Assembly (NCBI GenBank): GCA_947258435.1
Contig: CAMYID010000004.1
Coordinates: 186,001 to 250,000 of the forward strand
Length of the DNA stretch: 64,000 bases
DNA from: an uncultured Alphaproteobacteria bacterium
GTDB taxonomy: Bacteria; Pseudomonadota; Alphaproteobacteria; UBA11222
Direction of reading: 5' to 3'
Positions 8,507-18,068 of the stretch are shown here, one piece after another (position 1 is the first letter of the stretch; each line of letters begins with the position of its first letter). Under the pieces are notes generated by a model, which saw only the letters and a program-made list of their open reading frames with translations, ran no database searches and was not told the DNA's origin. Position numbers and translations under genes: made by a program.

Positions 8507-9910
8507 ATGTTTCCCGTCCCCGGATTTGTAATTGCGGCACCCGCATCTGGCAGTGGCAAGACGCTTGTCACGCTTGGCCTGTTGCGTGCCTTTCGGGATG
8601 CGGGGATAAGAATCGCCAGTTTCAAGACCGGCCCGGACTATATCGACCCCTGTTTTCATGCCGCGGCAACCGGGGTGGTCTGCCCCAATCTTGACTCCTG
8701 GGCAATGCGTCCCGCCACCCTTGCAGCGATCGCCGACCGCATTGCGACCGGTACGGGGGTAAAGGGGGGTGGGGCTGCGGAACTTGTCATCGGGGAAGGG
8801 GTGATGGGACTGTTTGACGGGGCGGCTGATGGCAGCGGGTCAACGGCCGATCTAGCGGTTGCCTGTGGCCTGCCGGTTATCCTTGTGGTCGATGCGCGCG
8901 GGATGTCTGATAGCGCGGGGGCGCTGCTGCGGGGATTTTGCACCCACCGCGCTGATTTGCAGATTGCGGGTGTGATCTTCAATCGGGTTGGTGGGGCAGG
9001 GCATAAGGCCGCGCTTGCCCGCGCTGTTGCCGGTCTGCCACCGCGTTTGCTTGGATTTCTGCCGCGTGAGGTGGATCTGAGCCTGCCTGCCCGGCATCTT
9101 GGCCTTGTACAGGCGCGCGAGCATGAGGCGCTCGACGAATTTATCGGGCGTGCGGCGCAATGGGTCGCGCAGCATCTTGATCTCGGGACGCTGCGCGCTA
9201 TTGCGACAGAGACGGCCGGTGCCCTCACCAGGGCCAATCATGCAGAACCCGGCGTCAGCCGTTCAGATACAGGGCATGGTTTGCCGCCATTGGGGCAGCG
9301 CATTGCTGTCGCCCGCGATGACGGCTTTGCTTTTGCATATCCGCATCTTATTGCTGACTGGCATGCACAGGGGGCAGAAATCACATTCTTTTCGCCACTG
9401 GCGGATGCGCCGCCGCCTGCGGGTTGCGATGCGATTTATCTGCCCGGTGGTTATCCGGAACTTTTTGCGGGTCGGATCGCGGGGGCCGCCACATTCTTGT
9501 CTGGTCTGCGCAATGCGGCGCTGGACGGACGAGCCATCTATGGGGAGTGCGGCGGCTATATGGTGCTGGGCAACCGGCTTGCCGATGCCGAAGGAACGGT
9601 GCATCAGATGGCGGGTCTGCTGCCCCTCACAACCAGTTTTGCGAATCGCGCATTGCATCTTGGCTATCGCCGCGCTGTTTTTGCCGCGGACCATCCGCTC
9701 GGTCAGGCAGGATTGGAAGTATGCGGTCATGAGTTTCACTATGCCACCGTCATGGAAGAGGGAGCAGAAGCACCGCTTTTCCGTGATGTCGAGAATGCGC
9801 GCGGCGAGGCGTTGCCCGATATGGGGTGCCGTTCAGGTTCGGTTGCGGGGAGTTTTCTGCATCTGATTGACCGGGCGGTCTGGAGCGCGCGCATCGGTTT
9901 GTCGCAGTGA
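8507..9910 (+). CDS. cobB: Cobyrinic acid a,c-diamide synthase (CobB/CbiA)
   Basis: CobB amidates the a and c side chains of (hydrogeno)cobyrinic acid using glutamine and ATP. The chain is 467 aa from ATG 8507 (GTG 8504 is adjacent in frame; the frame itself opens at 8480). The N-terminal half has the P-loop APASGSGKTLVTLGLLRAF and GVMGLFDGAADGSGSTADLA. The C-terminal half is a type-1 glutamine amidotransferase with nucleophile Cys in IYGECGGYMVLGN and a later CGHEFHYA. It follows cobA by 36 nt, probably as one transcript, and is the last corrin gene in the window. Confidence 0.95.
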   Translation: MFPVPGFVIAAPASGSGKTLVTLGLLRAFRDAGIRIASFKTGPDYIDPCFHAAATGVVCPNLDSWAMRPATLAAIADRIATGTGVKGGGAAELVIGEGVMGLFDGAADGSGSTADLAVACGLPVILVVDARGMSDSAGALLRGFCTHRADLQIAGVIFNRVGGAGHKAALARAVAGLPPRLLGFLPREVDLSLPARHLGLVQAREHEALDEFIGRAAQWVAQHLDLGTLRAIATETAGALTRANHAEPGVSRSDTGHGLPPLGQRIAVARDDGFAFAYPHLIADWHAQGAEITFFSPLADAPPPAGCDAIYLPGGYPELFAGRIAGAATFLSGLRNAALDGRAIYGECGGYMVLGNRLADAEGTVHQMAGLLPLTTSFANRALHLGYRRAVFAADHPLGQAGLEVCGHEFHYATVMEEGAEAPLFRDVENARGEALPDMGCRSGSVAGSFLHLIDRAVWSARIGLSQ

Positions 9911-9990
9911 TCGTAAGGCTGTGCGGGTAGCAGCACAAATGCTAGGCTTGCAAAAACAACCGATAGACAAAGCAGGAAACAAGCCTACCC

Positions 9991-10758
9991 ATGTCCCAAT
10001 CTTTGATCCTTGTTGAAAAATCCGGTGGCATTGCCACGATCACGCTCAACCGGCCAGAAGCGCTCAATGCCCTGTCGATCGCATTGCGCGGTGAACTTGC
10101 CTCCGCCATCGATGCATTGGAAGAAGACCCGGAAATTCGGGTGCTGATTTTGACCGGGGCGGGACGGGCCTTTTCCGCAGGTGTTGACCTTAAGGAACTG
10201 GGTCAGAAGCAGGGGGCGCTACGCGGGGTTGATGTGATGGGGGCAATGGGGCGTTTTTCAGGGCCGATTATCGGTGCCATTAACGGTGTTGCCGTAACAG
10301 GTGGTTTTGAACTGGCGCTTGGTTGTGATGTATTGATCGCATCGGAAGAAGCGCGGTTTGCCGATACCCATGCGCGGGTCGGGGTGCTGCCGGGCTGGGG
10401 ATTGAGCCAGCGATTATCGCGTGTCGTCGGCATCTACCGTGCAAAGGAATTATCGCTCACCGGTAATTTCCTGTCGGCGGCACAGGCGGAAGCCTGGGGT
10501 CTTGTCAATCGGGTGGTTGCGCCCGATGCGTTGATGTCGACTGCGCGCGCGCTGGCGGAAGATATGCTCTCCACCGTGCCTGAGCTTCTGGTCAACTACA
10601 AGAAACTGATCGATGAAGGTTTTGGTCAGGACTTTGCGACAGGCCTTGAGACCGAGCAGCACTATTTCAAGGCGGCAAACCGCTCTCTGACGCCCGAGGC
10701 GGTGGAAGCGCGGCGTGAAGCTATACGTACGCGCGGCCAGACACAGGCAAAGGAGTAG
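9991..10758 (+). CDS. Enoyl-CoA hydratase/isomerase (crotonase) family protein
   Basis: This 255-aa crotonase-fold protein has the acyl-CoA pocket and oxyanion-hole segments GRAFSAGVDLKELG and INGVAVTGGFELALGCDVL. The first catalytic glutamate of hydratases is present (GGFELALGCD). At the second catalytic position the sequence reads FADTHARVGVLPGWG, where true hydratases have PE, so a His stands where Glu is expected. It may therefore be an isomerase, hydrolase or lyase, or a hydratase with a different mechanism. An 80-nt spacer separates it from cobB. It converges with the next gene with 23 nt between the stops. Confidence 0.85.
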   Translation: MSQSLILVEKSGGIATITLNRPEALNALSIALRGELASAIDALEEDPEIRVLILTGAGRAFSAGVDLKELGQKQGALRGVDVMGAMGRFSGPIIGAINGVAVTGGFELALGCDVLIASEEARFADTHARVGVLPGWGLSQRLSRVVGIYRAKELSLTGNFLSAAQAEAWGLVNRVVAPDALMSTARALAEDMLSTVPELLVNYKKLIDEGFGQDFATGLETEQHYFKAANRSLTPEAVEARREAIRTRGQTQAKE

Positions 10759-10781
10759 GGGTGAGAGACCGGTAGCCCTTG

Positions 10782-11981
10782 TTATTCTTCCCTGGGCGGC
10801 CCGCCGATCAGCGGATCCCAGCGGCCCTTGCCAATCAGGGCAAGGCCGAGATTTTCGTAATTCTCGTCGCTGACAACCCCATGCTGGCTGGCGGTGTAAA
10901 TATCGCGCAGGCAGCGTTGCAAAGGATGCGACTGATACAAAGCGGCGCCGCTGCCATAGCGATAGGCGAATGTCGTTACTTCCGCTGCGACCTCAGTCAC
11001 ATAGGTCATTGCGGCGCGGCATTCGCCCCAGGCGACAAGGGGTAGTCTTTCGCCATTGACTGTTGCCTCCCAAATCCGGTTGAGGGTGTCGAGTGCAAAC
11101 AGCCGCGCGCCGGCAAGCTTGCTGGCATTGATCCCCAGCTCCTTGTGAAATGCCCCGCGGTCGGCAAGCGAGACACCGCTTAGTTTGCGTTTTTTCTTTT
11201 CCGCCATCGCGGTGATTTCGTTAAGGGCGCGTTTGGCAACCCCCATGGCAAAGCCCGCATGGCAGGCCGCGACATAGCCATAGGTCGGGATCCGGTATAG
11301 TGCGCCGCCCCGGCTGGCCGTTGCCCGGTCAAGCAGGAAGCTGTCGGGCACAAATTTATCCTCAATGCGATAGTGGGAACTGCCCGTGCCGCGCAGTCCG
11401 TTTGAAAACCAGTTATCCTCGATCGTCACATCCGCAATTGGCACGCAAATGGAAATCACCTCCGGCGCGCCGTCGGGGCCGCGTTTCGGGGCGCCATTTT
11501 CGGCAACCATCGCACCCGTCGATACCCAGTCCGCATGATGAATGGCGCTGCCGAATGCCCAGCGACCGCTGACCCGGTAGCCGCCTTCCACCCGTTCTGC
11601 CAGGCCAGAGGGGACGACTGTGCCCGAGGCGCGTGGAATATGGCCATCCGCAAAGACAGTGGGTAAGGCCGCGTCACTGATCATACTGCCGAGCATGCCG
11701 ACCGAGGTTGCCCCGATAACCAGACACCAGCCCGCAGCGCCGTTCATTTCGCTCACCGCTTCATAGACTTCCGCCTGGGTGACAGGGTCGGCCTCAAGCC
11801 CGCCAAGCGCGCGTGGTACGCAGATATTGAGAAGCCCGGATTCATAAAGTGCATCGATCGCCGGTGTGGTGAGGGTGCGGTTGGCTTCGCTTGGTTCGGC
11901 TTCAGCTTCGATCACATCCCGGATTGACTGGGCTTTCGCCAGAAGTTCGCCACGCTCGGCGATTTGCAGTGGATAGGTCAT
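10782..11981 (-). CDS. Acyl-CoA dehydrogenase-fold flavoprotein, possibly a flavin-dependent (group D) monooxygenase
   Basis: The 399-aa protein has the acyl-CoA dehydrogenase fold. It has a helical N-terminal domain (LGGLEADPVTQAEVYEAV), a central beta domain (YRVSGRWAFGSAIHHADW) and a C-terminal helical bundle ending in a SQHGVVSDENYENLG segment. The pattern GYRVSGRWAFGSG-like and RGTGSSHYRIEDKFVP is typical of p-hydroxyphenylacetate or indole-acetate hydroxylase-type oxygenases and desulfurisation monooxygenases. The Glu-Gly-Thr base of true acyl-CoA dehydrogenases is missing. I therefore favour a two-component monooxygenase or a dehydrogenase-like paralogue; the substrate is unknown. No flavin reductase is next to it. 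Confidence 0.75.
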   Translation of the reverse strand: MTYPLQIAERGELLAKAQSIRDVIEAEAEPSEANRTLTTPAIDALYESGLLNICVPRALGGLEADPVTQAEVYEAVSEMNGAAGWCLVIGATSVGMLGSMISDAALPTVFADGHIPRASGTVVPSGLAERVEGGYRVSGRWAFGSAIHHADWVSTGAMVAENGAPKRGPDGAPEVISICVPIADVTIEDNWFSNGLRGTGSSHYRIEDKFVPDSFLLDRATASRGGALYRIPTYGYVAACHAGFAMGVAKRALNEITAMAEKKKRKLSGVSLADRGAFHKELGINASKLAGARLFALDTLNRIWEATVNGERLPLVAWGECRAAMTYVTEVAAEVTTFAYRYGSGAALYQSHPLQRCLRDIYTASQHGVVSDENYENLGLALIGKGRWDPLIGGPPREE

Positions 11982-12043
11982 GGCGCATCGTTCCTCACCC
12001 GATTAAGATTATTATTGTTCGTGCGTTAATTCGCTGCCCGATT

Positions 12044-12090
12044 GGGAAAAGTGTGCGGTGTTTGCACCGCTGCCGCAACTGTGACGAGGA
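12044..12090 (+). promoter_or_regulatory. Cobalamin-riboswitch-core-like leader before the sulfotransferase gene
   Basis: The leader contains GGGAA (12044-12048), a perfect hairpin GCGGTG-TTTG-CACCGC (12055-12070) and then TGCCGCAACTGTGAC (12070-12084) just before the ribosome-binding site GAGGA (12086-12090). This order and wording match the 5' half of the cobalamin aptamer core (GGGAA, GGTG hairpin, GCTGCC, GCAACTGT). The expected 3' half would have to lie inside the coding sequence, where GCCACC (12128-12133) and CCAGGAGA (12154-12161) occur. That is unusual and could be chance. Confidence 0.35.
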
Positions 12091-12096
12091 ATAATA

Positions 12097-13023
12097 ATGA
12101 ACAATATGCGTTGGCCCGAGCGTACCGCCACCTATCGCAGTTTTGCCTATGACTCCAGGAGATGGGATGATTTTGTACCGCGGGCGGGAGACATTGCCAT
12201 TTGCACACCGCCAAAATGCGGCACCACATGGATGCAGATGATCTGTGCTCTGCTGATTTTTAAGAAAACGGAATTCGACCGTCCCCTAAGCGGTTATTCG
12301 CCGTGGCTCGATATGCTGATCTCACCCGTGGAGGCGGTGCTCAACAATCTTGAGACGCAGATAAATCGCCGATTTATCAAAACGCATACGCCGCTTGACG
12401 GCCTGCCCTATTACGAGCAGATGTCCTATATCTGCGTCGGGCGCGATCCACGTGATGCCTTCATGTCGATGGAGGCGCATCAGCGCAATGTCCGGCCCGA
12501 GGCAATGGCGAAAATGATGGAAAATGCGACATTTCCACTGCCCGCCTTTGACCCCGGCCCGAAAGAACCGGAGGCGCGTTTCATTCGGTGGATCAAAGCA
12601 TCGGGCAAGCCCGGGGATGAAAAGGACCCGCTATCGAGTTCGGTTCTGCATTATGTGGAAACATTCTGGCAGTTCCGGCATCTGCCCAATATTCTGATGG
12701 TGCATTATAACGATCTGAAGGCGGATCTTTCAGGCGAAATGCGCCGGATTGCGGAATTTCTTGAAATCAGAGTGGACGATGAACTGTTGCCCGAACTTGT
12801 AGAAGCAGCAACTTTCGAGAATATGAAAGCGAATGCAGATCAGCTTGCCCCGGATGCGGAAGCAGGTATCTGGCAGGATAATTCCGGCTTCTTCAATAAA
12901 GGTAAAAGCGGTCAGTGGGCGGATATATTGGGGGAAGAGGCGCTCGCTGCCTATGAGGCGGAAATGCGCGAGCGCCTTGGCCCTGAGCTTGCCCATTGGC
13001 TTGAGCATGGGCGGCTGGACTAG
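12097..13023 (+). CDS. PAPS-dependent sulfotransferase
   Basis: This 308-aa cytosolic-type sulfotransferase transfers sulfuryl groups from PAPS to an acceptor hydroxyl or amine. The 5'-phosphosulfate loop is PPKCGTTWMQ (about residues 40-50), the 3'-phosphate-binding motif is YICVGRDPRDAFMSM, and the C-terminal KxxxGxxGxW-type loop is FFNKGKSGQWADIL. A fragment MRWPERTATYRSFAYDS matches the usual family N terminus, so the ATG at 12097 or 12106 is right. The acceptor cannot be told. CysDNC and CysQ elsewhere in the window would supply PAPS and remove PAP. It converges with the methylmalonyl-CoA mutase (17 nt gap). Confidence 0.9.
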   Translation: MNNMRWPERTATYRSFAYDSRRWDDFVPRAGDIAICTPPKCGTTWMQMICALLIFKKTEFDRPLSGYSPWLDMLISPVEAVLNNLETQINRRFIKTHTPLDGLPYYEQMSYICVGRDPRDAFMSMEAHQRNVRPEAMAKMMENATFPLPAFDPGPKEPEARFIRWIKASGKPGDEKDPLSSSVLHYVETFWQFRHLPNILMVHYNDLKADLSGEMRRIAEFLEIRVDDELLPELVEAATFENMKANADQLAPDAEAGIWQDNSGFFNKGKSGQWADILGEEALAAYEAEMRERLGPELAHWLEHGRLD

Positions 13024-13040
13024 AAACCACTCTCGGTCTC

Positions 13041-15188
13041 CTATTCCGCCGCGAGCGGTTGCTGACTGCGAATGAGCTCAAGTATCCGCGCTGCCGCCGC
13101 CGGGATATTTGTGCCCGGCCCGAATATTGCCGCGGTGCCCGCCTTGTACAAAAAGTCGTAATCCTGCTGCGGGATGACGCCGCCGCAAACGACCAGGATA
13201 TCGTCTGCCCCTTCTTTTTTCAGGGCGGCAATCAGTTCAGGTACAAGCGTCTTGTGCCCGGCCGCCTGGGACGAAACACCCACCACATGAACATCGTTTT
13301 CGACCGCGTCCCGGGCAGCCTCATCAGGCGTCTGGAACAGCGGCCCGACATCGACATCGAAACCGATATCGGCAAATGCGGTGGCAATCACCTTGGCGCC
13401 GCGATCATGGCCGTCCTGGCCCATCTTGACCACGAGCATACGCGGGCGGCGGCCTTCCTGTTTGGCAAATTCGGCAATGTCGCTCTGAATTTTCTCAAAT
13501 CCCGCATCGCCTTCATAGGCCGCACCATAGACGCCTGCGATTGACTGGACTTCGGCGCGATGCCGGCCGAATACCGCTTCCATCGCATCTGAAATCTCGC
13601 CCACCGTGGCGCGCGCGCGGGCGGCATCAACGGCCAGCGCGAGCAGATTGCCTTTGCCTTTTGCGCCATCGGTCAGTGCTTTCAGTGCTGCCTGGCAGTC
13701 ATCTTCATTCCTGTCGGCGCGCAGCTTTTTGAGTCGGGCGATCTGAGAATCCCGGACCTGGCTGTTATCGACCTCGAGGATTTCAATCGCTTCCTCGGTT
13801 TCGGGTTTGTATTTGTTGACGCCGACAATGACCTCCTCGCCCCGGTCAATGCGCGCCTGTTTGCGCGCAGCAGCTTCTTCGATCCGAAGCTTGGGCATGC
13901 CCGAGGCGACAGCTTTTGTCATGCCGCCCATTTCTTCGACTTCGGCGATCAGCGTGCGGGCTTCATTGACAAGCTCATTGGTCAAGGACTCGATATAGTA
14001 AGAGCCGCCAAGCGGGTCGACCACATTGCAGATGCCGGTTTCTTCCTGCAGGATAAGCTGGGTATTGCGTGCGATCCGGGCCGAAAAATCGGTCGGCAGG
14101 GCGATCGCCTCATCGAGCGCGTTGGTGTGCAGGCTTTGGGTGCCGCCAAGGCCCGCCGCCAGTGCCTCCACCGCTGTGCGGATCACGTTATTGTAGGGGT
14201 CTTGCTCGGTCAGGGAGACGCCGCTTGTCTGGCAATGGGTGCGCAGCATGGCGCTTTGCGCTTTCGCGGGATTGAACTCGGACATGATTTCTGCCCACAG
14301 GAAACGGGCGGCGCGCAACTTGGCTATTTCCATAAAGAAATTCATGCCGATGGCGAAGAAGAAGGATAGCCGCGGCGCAAAATCATCGACATCAAGACCC
14401 GCAGCAAGCGCCGAGCGGACATATTCCTTGCCGTCGGCCAGGGTGAAGGCAAGCTCCTGCACCTGCGTCGCGCCAGCTTCCTGCATATGGTAGCCCGAAA
14501 TCGAGATAGTGTTGAATTTCGGCATATGTTCGGACGCAAAGGCGATGATATCGGCAACGATCCGCATGCTGGGTTCGGGGGGATAGATATAGGTGTTGCG
14601 GACCATGAATTCCTTCAGAATGTCGTTCTGAATGGTGCCTGCGAGTTTGTCGGGGCTTACACCCTGTTCCTCGGCTGCGACGATATAGTTCGCCATGATC
14701 GGGATCACAGCGCCGTTCATCGTCATCGATACAGACATTTCATCAAGCGGGATGCCGTTGAACAGGATTTTCATATCCTCGACAGAATCGATGGCGACAC
14801 CCGCCTTGCCCACATCGCCCACAACCCGGGGATGATCAGAATCATAACCGCGATGGGTGGCCAGATCGAAAGCGACAGACAGCCCTTTTTGCCCCGCCGC
14901 CAGATTGCGCCGATAGAAGGCATTCGATTCTTCGGCTGTGGAAAAACCTGCATACTGCCGCACGGTCCAGGGGCGGCCTGCATACATGGTTGCCTTGACG
15001 CCGCGCGTATAAGGCGCAAAACCGGGCAGGCTGTTCTGGTCGGCAATCGCGTCGAGATCGGCAGCGGTATAAAGCGGCTTGACGGCAATCCCTTCAGGGG
15101 TCTGCCAGACAAGCGCGTCCGGGTCACGCCCTTTCAGTTCTTTTTCCGCAAGGCTCCGCCAATCTTCAAGCGTTGGTTTTTTAGCCAT
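13041..15188 (-). CDS. scpA: Adenosylcobalamin-dependent methylmalonyl-CoA mutase, single-chain (ScpA/MutA type)
   Basis: The enzyme interconverts methylmalonyl-CoA and succinyl-CoA, the last step of propionate breakdown. The 715-aa chain has the full TIM-barrel substrate domain ([37 protein letters not shown]) and, from about residue 575, the B12-binding domain with the cobalt-ligand motif DGHDRG, then [13 protein letters not shown] and [12 protein letters not shown]. Length and order match homodimeric mutases. The MeaB chaperone and epimerase are not adjacent. A TATAAT-like element lies on the - strand at 15222-15227. This is a consumer of the cofactor made by the 1-10 kb genes. Confidence 0.95.
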   Translation of the reverse strand: MAKKPTLEDWRSLAEKELKGRDPDALVWQTPEGIAVKPLYTAADLDAIADQNSLPGFAPYTRGVKATMYAGRPWTVRQYAGFSTAEESNAFYRRNLAAGQKGLSVAFDLATHRGYDSDHPRVVGDVGKAGVAIDSVEDMKILFNGIPLDEMSVSMTMNGAVIPIMANYIVAAEEQGVSPDKLAGTIQNDILKEFMVRNTYIYPPEPSMRIVADIIAFASEHMPKFNTISISGYHMQEAGATQVQELAFTLADGKEYVRSALAAGLDVDDFAPRLSFFFAIGMNFFMEIAKLRAARFLWAEIMSEFNPAKAQSAMLRTHCQTSGVSLTEQDPYNNVIRTAVEALAAGLGGTQSLHTNALDEAIALPTDFSARIARNTQLILQEETGICNVVDPLGGSYYIESLTNELVNEARTLIAEVEEMGGMTKAVASGMPKLRIEEAAARKQARIDRGEEVIVGVNKYKPETEEAIEILEVDNSQVRDSQIARLKKLRADRNEDDCQAALKALTDGAKGKGNLLALAVDAARARATVGEISDAMEAVFGRHRAEVQSIAGVYGAAYEGDAGFEKIQSDIAEFAKQEGRRPRMLVVKMGQDGHDRGAKVIATAFADIGFDVDVGPLFQTPDEAARDAVENDVHVVGVSSQAAGHKTLVPELIAALKKEGADDILVVCGGVIPQQDYDFLYKAGTAAIFGPGTNIPAAAARILELIRSQQPLAAE

Positions 15189-15272
15189 CGAACTTCCCTC
15201 ATCTGCCGCGTTACGCTGTGAATTATAACTTATCGGGCGCCGTCTGCGCCATTCGGGCGGAGTATTGCCTCT

Positions 15273-15306
15273 GCGCGCGGGCGGGTCAATTAGTCTGCCC
15301 GCGCGC
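15273..15306 (-). terminator. Strong GC stem-loop downstream of the EmrB-type gene
   Basis: The arms GCGCGCGGGC (15273-15282) and GCCCGCGCGC (15297-15306) pair over 10 bp with a 14-nt loop, 5 nt past the stop of the efflux gene on the - strand. There is no T tract after it, so it may act as an mRNA 3'-end stabiliser or a Rho-aided stop. Confidence 0.5.
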
Positions 15307-15310
15307 GCAG

Positions 15311-16960
15311 CTATTTGGCCGGTGTGGCGGATTTGTCGGGGATTGCCTCGATCGGGGCGGGGCGATCCTTGCCGATCAGGTATGCCGGTATCAGCGTCAG
15401 CAGAAAGACACAGGTCAGAAGATAAAAGCTATCGCGGAAGGCGAGCATATAGGCCTTGAAGTAAACCATCTGCCCCAGAAAACCGTAGGCGACCGCCGAT
15501 TGCGTCAACTCCGGCAGGCCCGCATTGGCAAGCAGCCCGGCAACGATATCGAGCACTTCCATGGTTGCTGTATTATCCGCTGTTTGTGAAGCGGTCAGCC
15601 CGTCGGAGAAGAACTGCGTACGCTGGGCAAGAAAGATGGCGGTGATATTAATACCGAACGCCCCGCCCATCTGCCGCACGAAATTATTCGCCCCCGAACC
15701 CTGGCTGATCAGATGCAGCGGCAATCTTGCAAGTGAAGCCGCCTGAATCGACGGCATCACCATGCCCAGGCCAATGCGTCCGACGATCACCCAGATTGTC
15801 ATCAGCAGAAACGGCGTATTGACATCGACATTGGTCATCAGCGCACAGGACAGTGCAAAAATGGCAACGCCAATCATGATCGGACGACGCGGCGATACCT
15901 TGTCGGCCATTGCGCCTGATATCGGGAAGACGATTGCCATGGTAAAGCCCGCCGGCATCAGTAACAGCCCCGCCGACAGGGCTGTGCTGCCCTGAACCGT
16001 TTGCAAGAATAACGGTGCAAGATAGGTCGAGCCGTAAAGCCCCGCGCCGAACACAAAGGTTACGACAGCGGCAGGTGCATACCCCTTGATTGTGAACAGG
16101 CGCAAATGCAGCAACGGTTTGTCCACGACAAGTTCCCACCAGATAAAGGCGGCAAGCGATACAGCAGACGTGATCAGACAGAACATCACGAAATTTTCGT
16201 GCCAGCCGCGATCCTGTCCCTCGGTCAATCCCACCAGAATCGTTGTCACGAAAATCGAGACAAGTATAAGCCCGGTCCAGTCAAAACTGTCGCGCGGGCC
16301 ATCGGTTTCCCGCTCTGTCAGAAACAGGGTGCCGAACGCAATTGCAACGAATGAAAGCGGTAGTTCCAGAAAGAAGATATAGCGCCAGCTCAGTGCATCG
16401 ATGATCAGGCCGCCAAGGCTGGGACCCAGCGCCGGGGCCATCACGACGCCCATGCTGAAGATCCCCATGGCGCGTCCGCGCTGGTCAGGCGGGAATACCT
16501 GAAACATGATCAGCATTGAAAGCGGGGTGATAAGCCCTGCCGCCGCACCCTGGAAGACGCGAACAAATATCAGCATATCGATGGATGGAGCAATGAGCCC
16601 GCCGATCGACCCGACCGAGAAACAGGCAATCGCGGCGACAAAGGTAAACCGGACACCAAAAGCGTGCACCATCCACGCATTGGCCAGCATGGTGATCGTG
16701 CTCGCCGCCAGAAAGCCTGTCGCCAGCCACTGTGCCTGGTCCTGGCCGATGCCATAGGCACCCATGATTTCAGGAATAGCCACATTGATAACGGTTGCAG
16801 GCAGCAATGTAGCCAATGAGCCGAGCATGGCCGTCGCAACGGCCAGCCATCGGTAGACCGGGCCGAATTCATCGAATTTGGCAGCAATTCCGGGGCTTGT
16901 CTGCTGCATAGCCGGTGGGCGGGGTTGGGCGGGGTTATCGGCCTGGGATGTCAATGGCAA
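15311..16960 (-). CDS. DHA2-family MFS multidrug transporter (EmrB/QacA type)
   Basis: This 549-aa integral membrane protein should have 14 transmembrane helices. It shows the family marks: [19 protein letters not shown] near helix 1, a [32 protein letters not shown] stretch containing the A/A2 motif, and [10 protein letters not shown] (antiporter motif C). It is expected to export drugs or hydrophobic compounds by proton antiport. It overlaps the upstream HlyD-type gene by 26 nt, so the two form an EmrAB-like inner-membrane/periplasmic pair. An outer-membrane TolC partner is not in the window. Substrate is unknown. Confidence 0.92.
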   Translation of the reverse strand: MPLTSQADNPAQPRPPAMQQTSPGIAAKFDEFGPVYRWLAVATAMLGSLATLLPATVINVAIPEIMGAYGIGQDQAQWLATGFLAASTITMLANAWMVHAFGVRFTFVAAIACFSVGSIGGLIAPSIDMLIFVRVFQGAAAGLITPLSMLIMFQVFPPDQRGRAMGIFSMGVVMAPALGPSLGGLIIDALSWRYIFFLELPLSFVAIAFGTLFLTERETDGPRDSFDWTGLILVSIFVTTILVGLTEGQDRGWHENFVMFCLITSAVSLAAFIWWELVVDKPLLHLRLFTIKGYAPAAVVTFVFGAGLYGSTYLAPLFLQTVQGSTALSAGLLLMPAGFTMAIVFPISGAMADKVSPRRPIMIGVAIFALSCALMTNVDVNTPFLLMTIWVIVGRIGLGMVMPSIQAASLARLPLHLISQGSGANNFVRQMGGAFGINITAIFLAQRTQFFSDGLTASQTADNTATMEVLDIVAGLLANAGLPELTQSAVAYGFLGQMVYFKAYMLAFRDSFYLLTCVFLLTLIPAYLIGKDRPAPIEAIPDKSATPAK

Positions 16961-18068
16961 GCTCCACCATCATGCCGGGCTTGAGCATGTTATCGCGTTG
17001 TTCGACATCAACCTTGACCTCGATCCGCTGTGTGATCTTGGTAAAATTACCGCTCGGGTTCGGATTAGGCAGCAGGGCGAACTGACTGGTTGCCGCATTG
17101 CCGATACGTACGACTTTGCCCGCAAATTCTTCTCCCGGATAGGCATCGACGCTTACATCCACATGGGCGCCCAGTTTGACATGCCGGATCTCGGTTTCCT
17201 TGACATTGGCAATTACCCAGACCTTGCGCGGATCATGGATCATCAAAAGCCGTTGGCCGGGTCGGACATATTCGCCGACATCGATAAAGGTTTCGTCGAC
17301 AACACCTGCTAGCGGGCTACGGATCGCGCGGTCCGCGACATCAAGTGACTGGCGGTCGCGCTGAGCCTCCACCCGGGTCTTTTCCGCTGCCATCATCATC
17401 AGCCGCTGCTCGATCACCTCAAGCTCCAGCCGTTCCGCGCGGGCTTCCTCCAACGCCGCAGTGGCGGTATCGACATTCGCCTTGGCGCGCTGGAACTCCT
17501 GCTCTGCCTTGCGCCGGCGATTGCGGTCATTTTCCCAGCGCTGTCTGGAAATCACCTTTTCTGCAAGCAGCTTTTCGGCACGATCAAAGTCATTGCGTGC
17601 CTGTTCGAAATCGGACTTGGCGCTTTCAAAGCGTGCGCGCGCCTCCGCCAGACGCGACTGGAACATATCAAAACTACTTGCGGTGCGGCGGTCGACCAGT
17701 TCGCGTTGCGCGCGCAGGCTGGCCTGCTCAGCCGCAAGGCTTTGCAGTCGGGCATCAAGTTCGGCAAGCTGCAGCCGTGCATCGCGCGAGTCGATATCTA
17801 TCAGCAATGTGCCTTCCTCGACCCGCTGTCCCTCATCGACGGGAAAAGCTGTGATCCAGCCGGGCACACGGCTGCTGATTGTCACAATGGTCGCGGAAAG
17901 GCGGGAATCCTGCACATAGACATGGCTGTAGCGGGCATAAAGCCAACTGATGACGGTGATAGTGGTAACCACCGCCATGAGACCCATAATACCGTAACGC
18001 GCACGCCGGGAGGCCAGAAGCCCGCGTCCTTTTCGGGGCTCTGCCGTTGCTGCTTCCGTTTCACTCAT
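16935..18068 (-). CDS. HlyD/EmrA-family membrane fusion protein
   Basis: The 377-aa periplasmic adaptor has a short cytoplasmic N terminus, one transmembrane helix (about residues 25-45, GLMAVVTTITVISWLYA) and a split lipoyl/barrel-sandwich domain (VSSR-like ISSRVPGWITAFPVDEGQRVEEG and IRSPLAGVVDETFIDVGEYV). Between these lies a long heptad-rich coiled-coil hairpin (about 100-225). The last part is the beta-barrel domain. It links the adjacent MFS pump to an outer-membrane channel. Three tandem copies of a purine-rich unit containing the ribosome-binding site lie just upstream. Confidence 0.92.
   Translation of the reverse strand: MSETEAATAEPRKGRGLLASRRARYGIMGLMAVVTTITVISWLYARYSHVYVQDSRLSATIVTISSRVPGWITAFPVDEGQRVEEGTLLIDIDSRDARLQLAELDARLQSLAAEQASLRAQRELVDRRTASSFDMFQSRLAEARARFESAKSDFEQARNDFDRAEKLLAEKVISRQRWENDRNRRRKAEQEFQRAKANVDTATAALEEARAERLELEVIEQRLMMMAAEKTRVEAQRDRQSLDVADRAIRSPLAGVVDETFIDVGEYVRPGQRLLMIHDPRKVWVIANVKETEIRHVKLGAHVDVSVDAYPGEEFAGKVVRIGNAATSQFALLPNPNPSGNFTKITQRIEVKVDVEQRDNMLKPGMMVELAIDIPGR

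Noticed and set aside
12128-12195. GCCACC, CCAGGAGA and GGGAGAC as a complete 3' half of a cobalamin aptamer
   Set aside because: These bases encode conserved sulfotransferase residues, so the matches alone prove nothing; kept only as part of a cautious finding.
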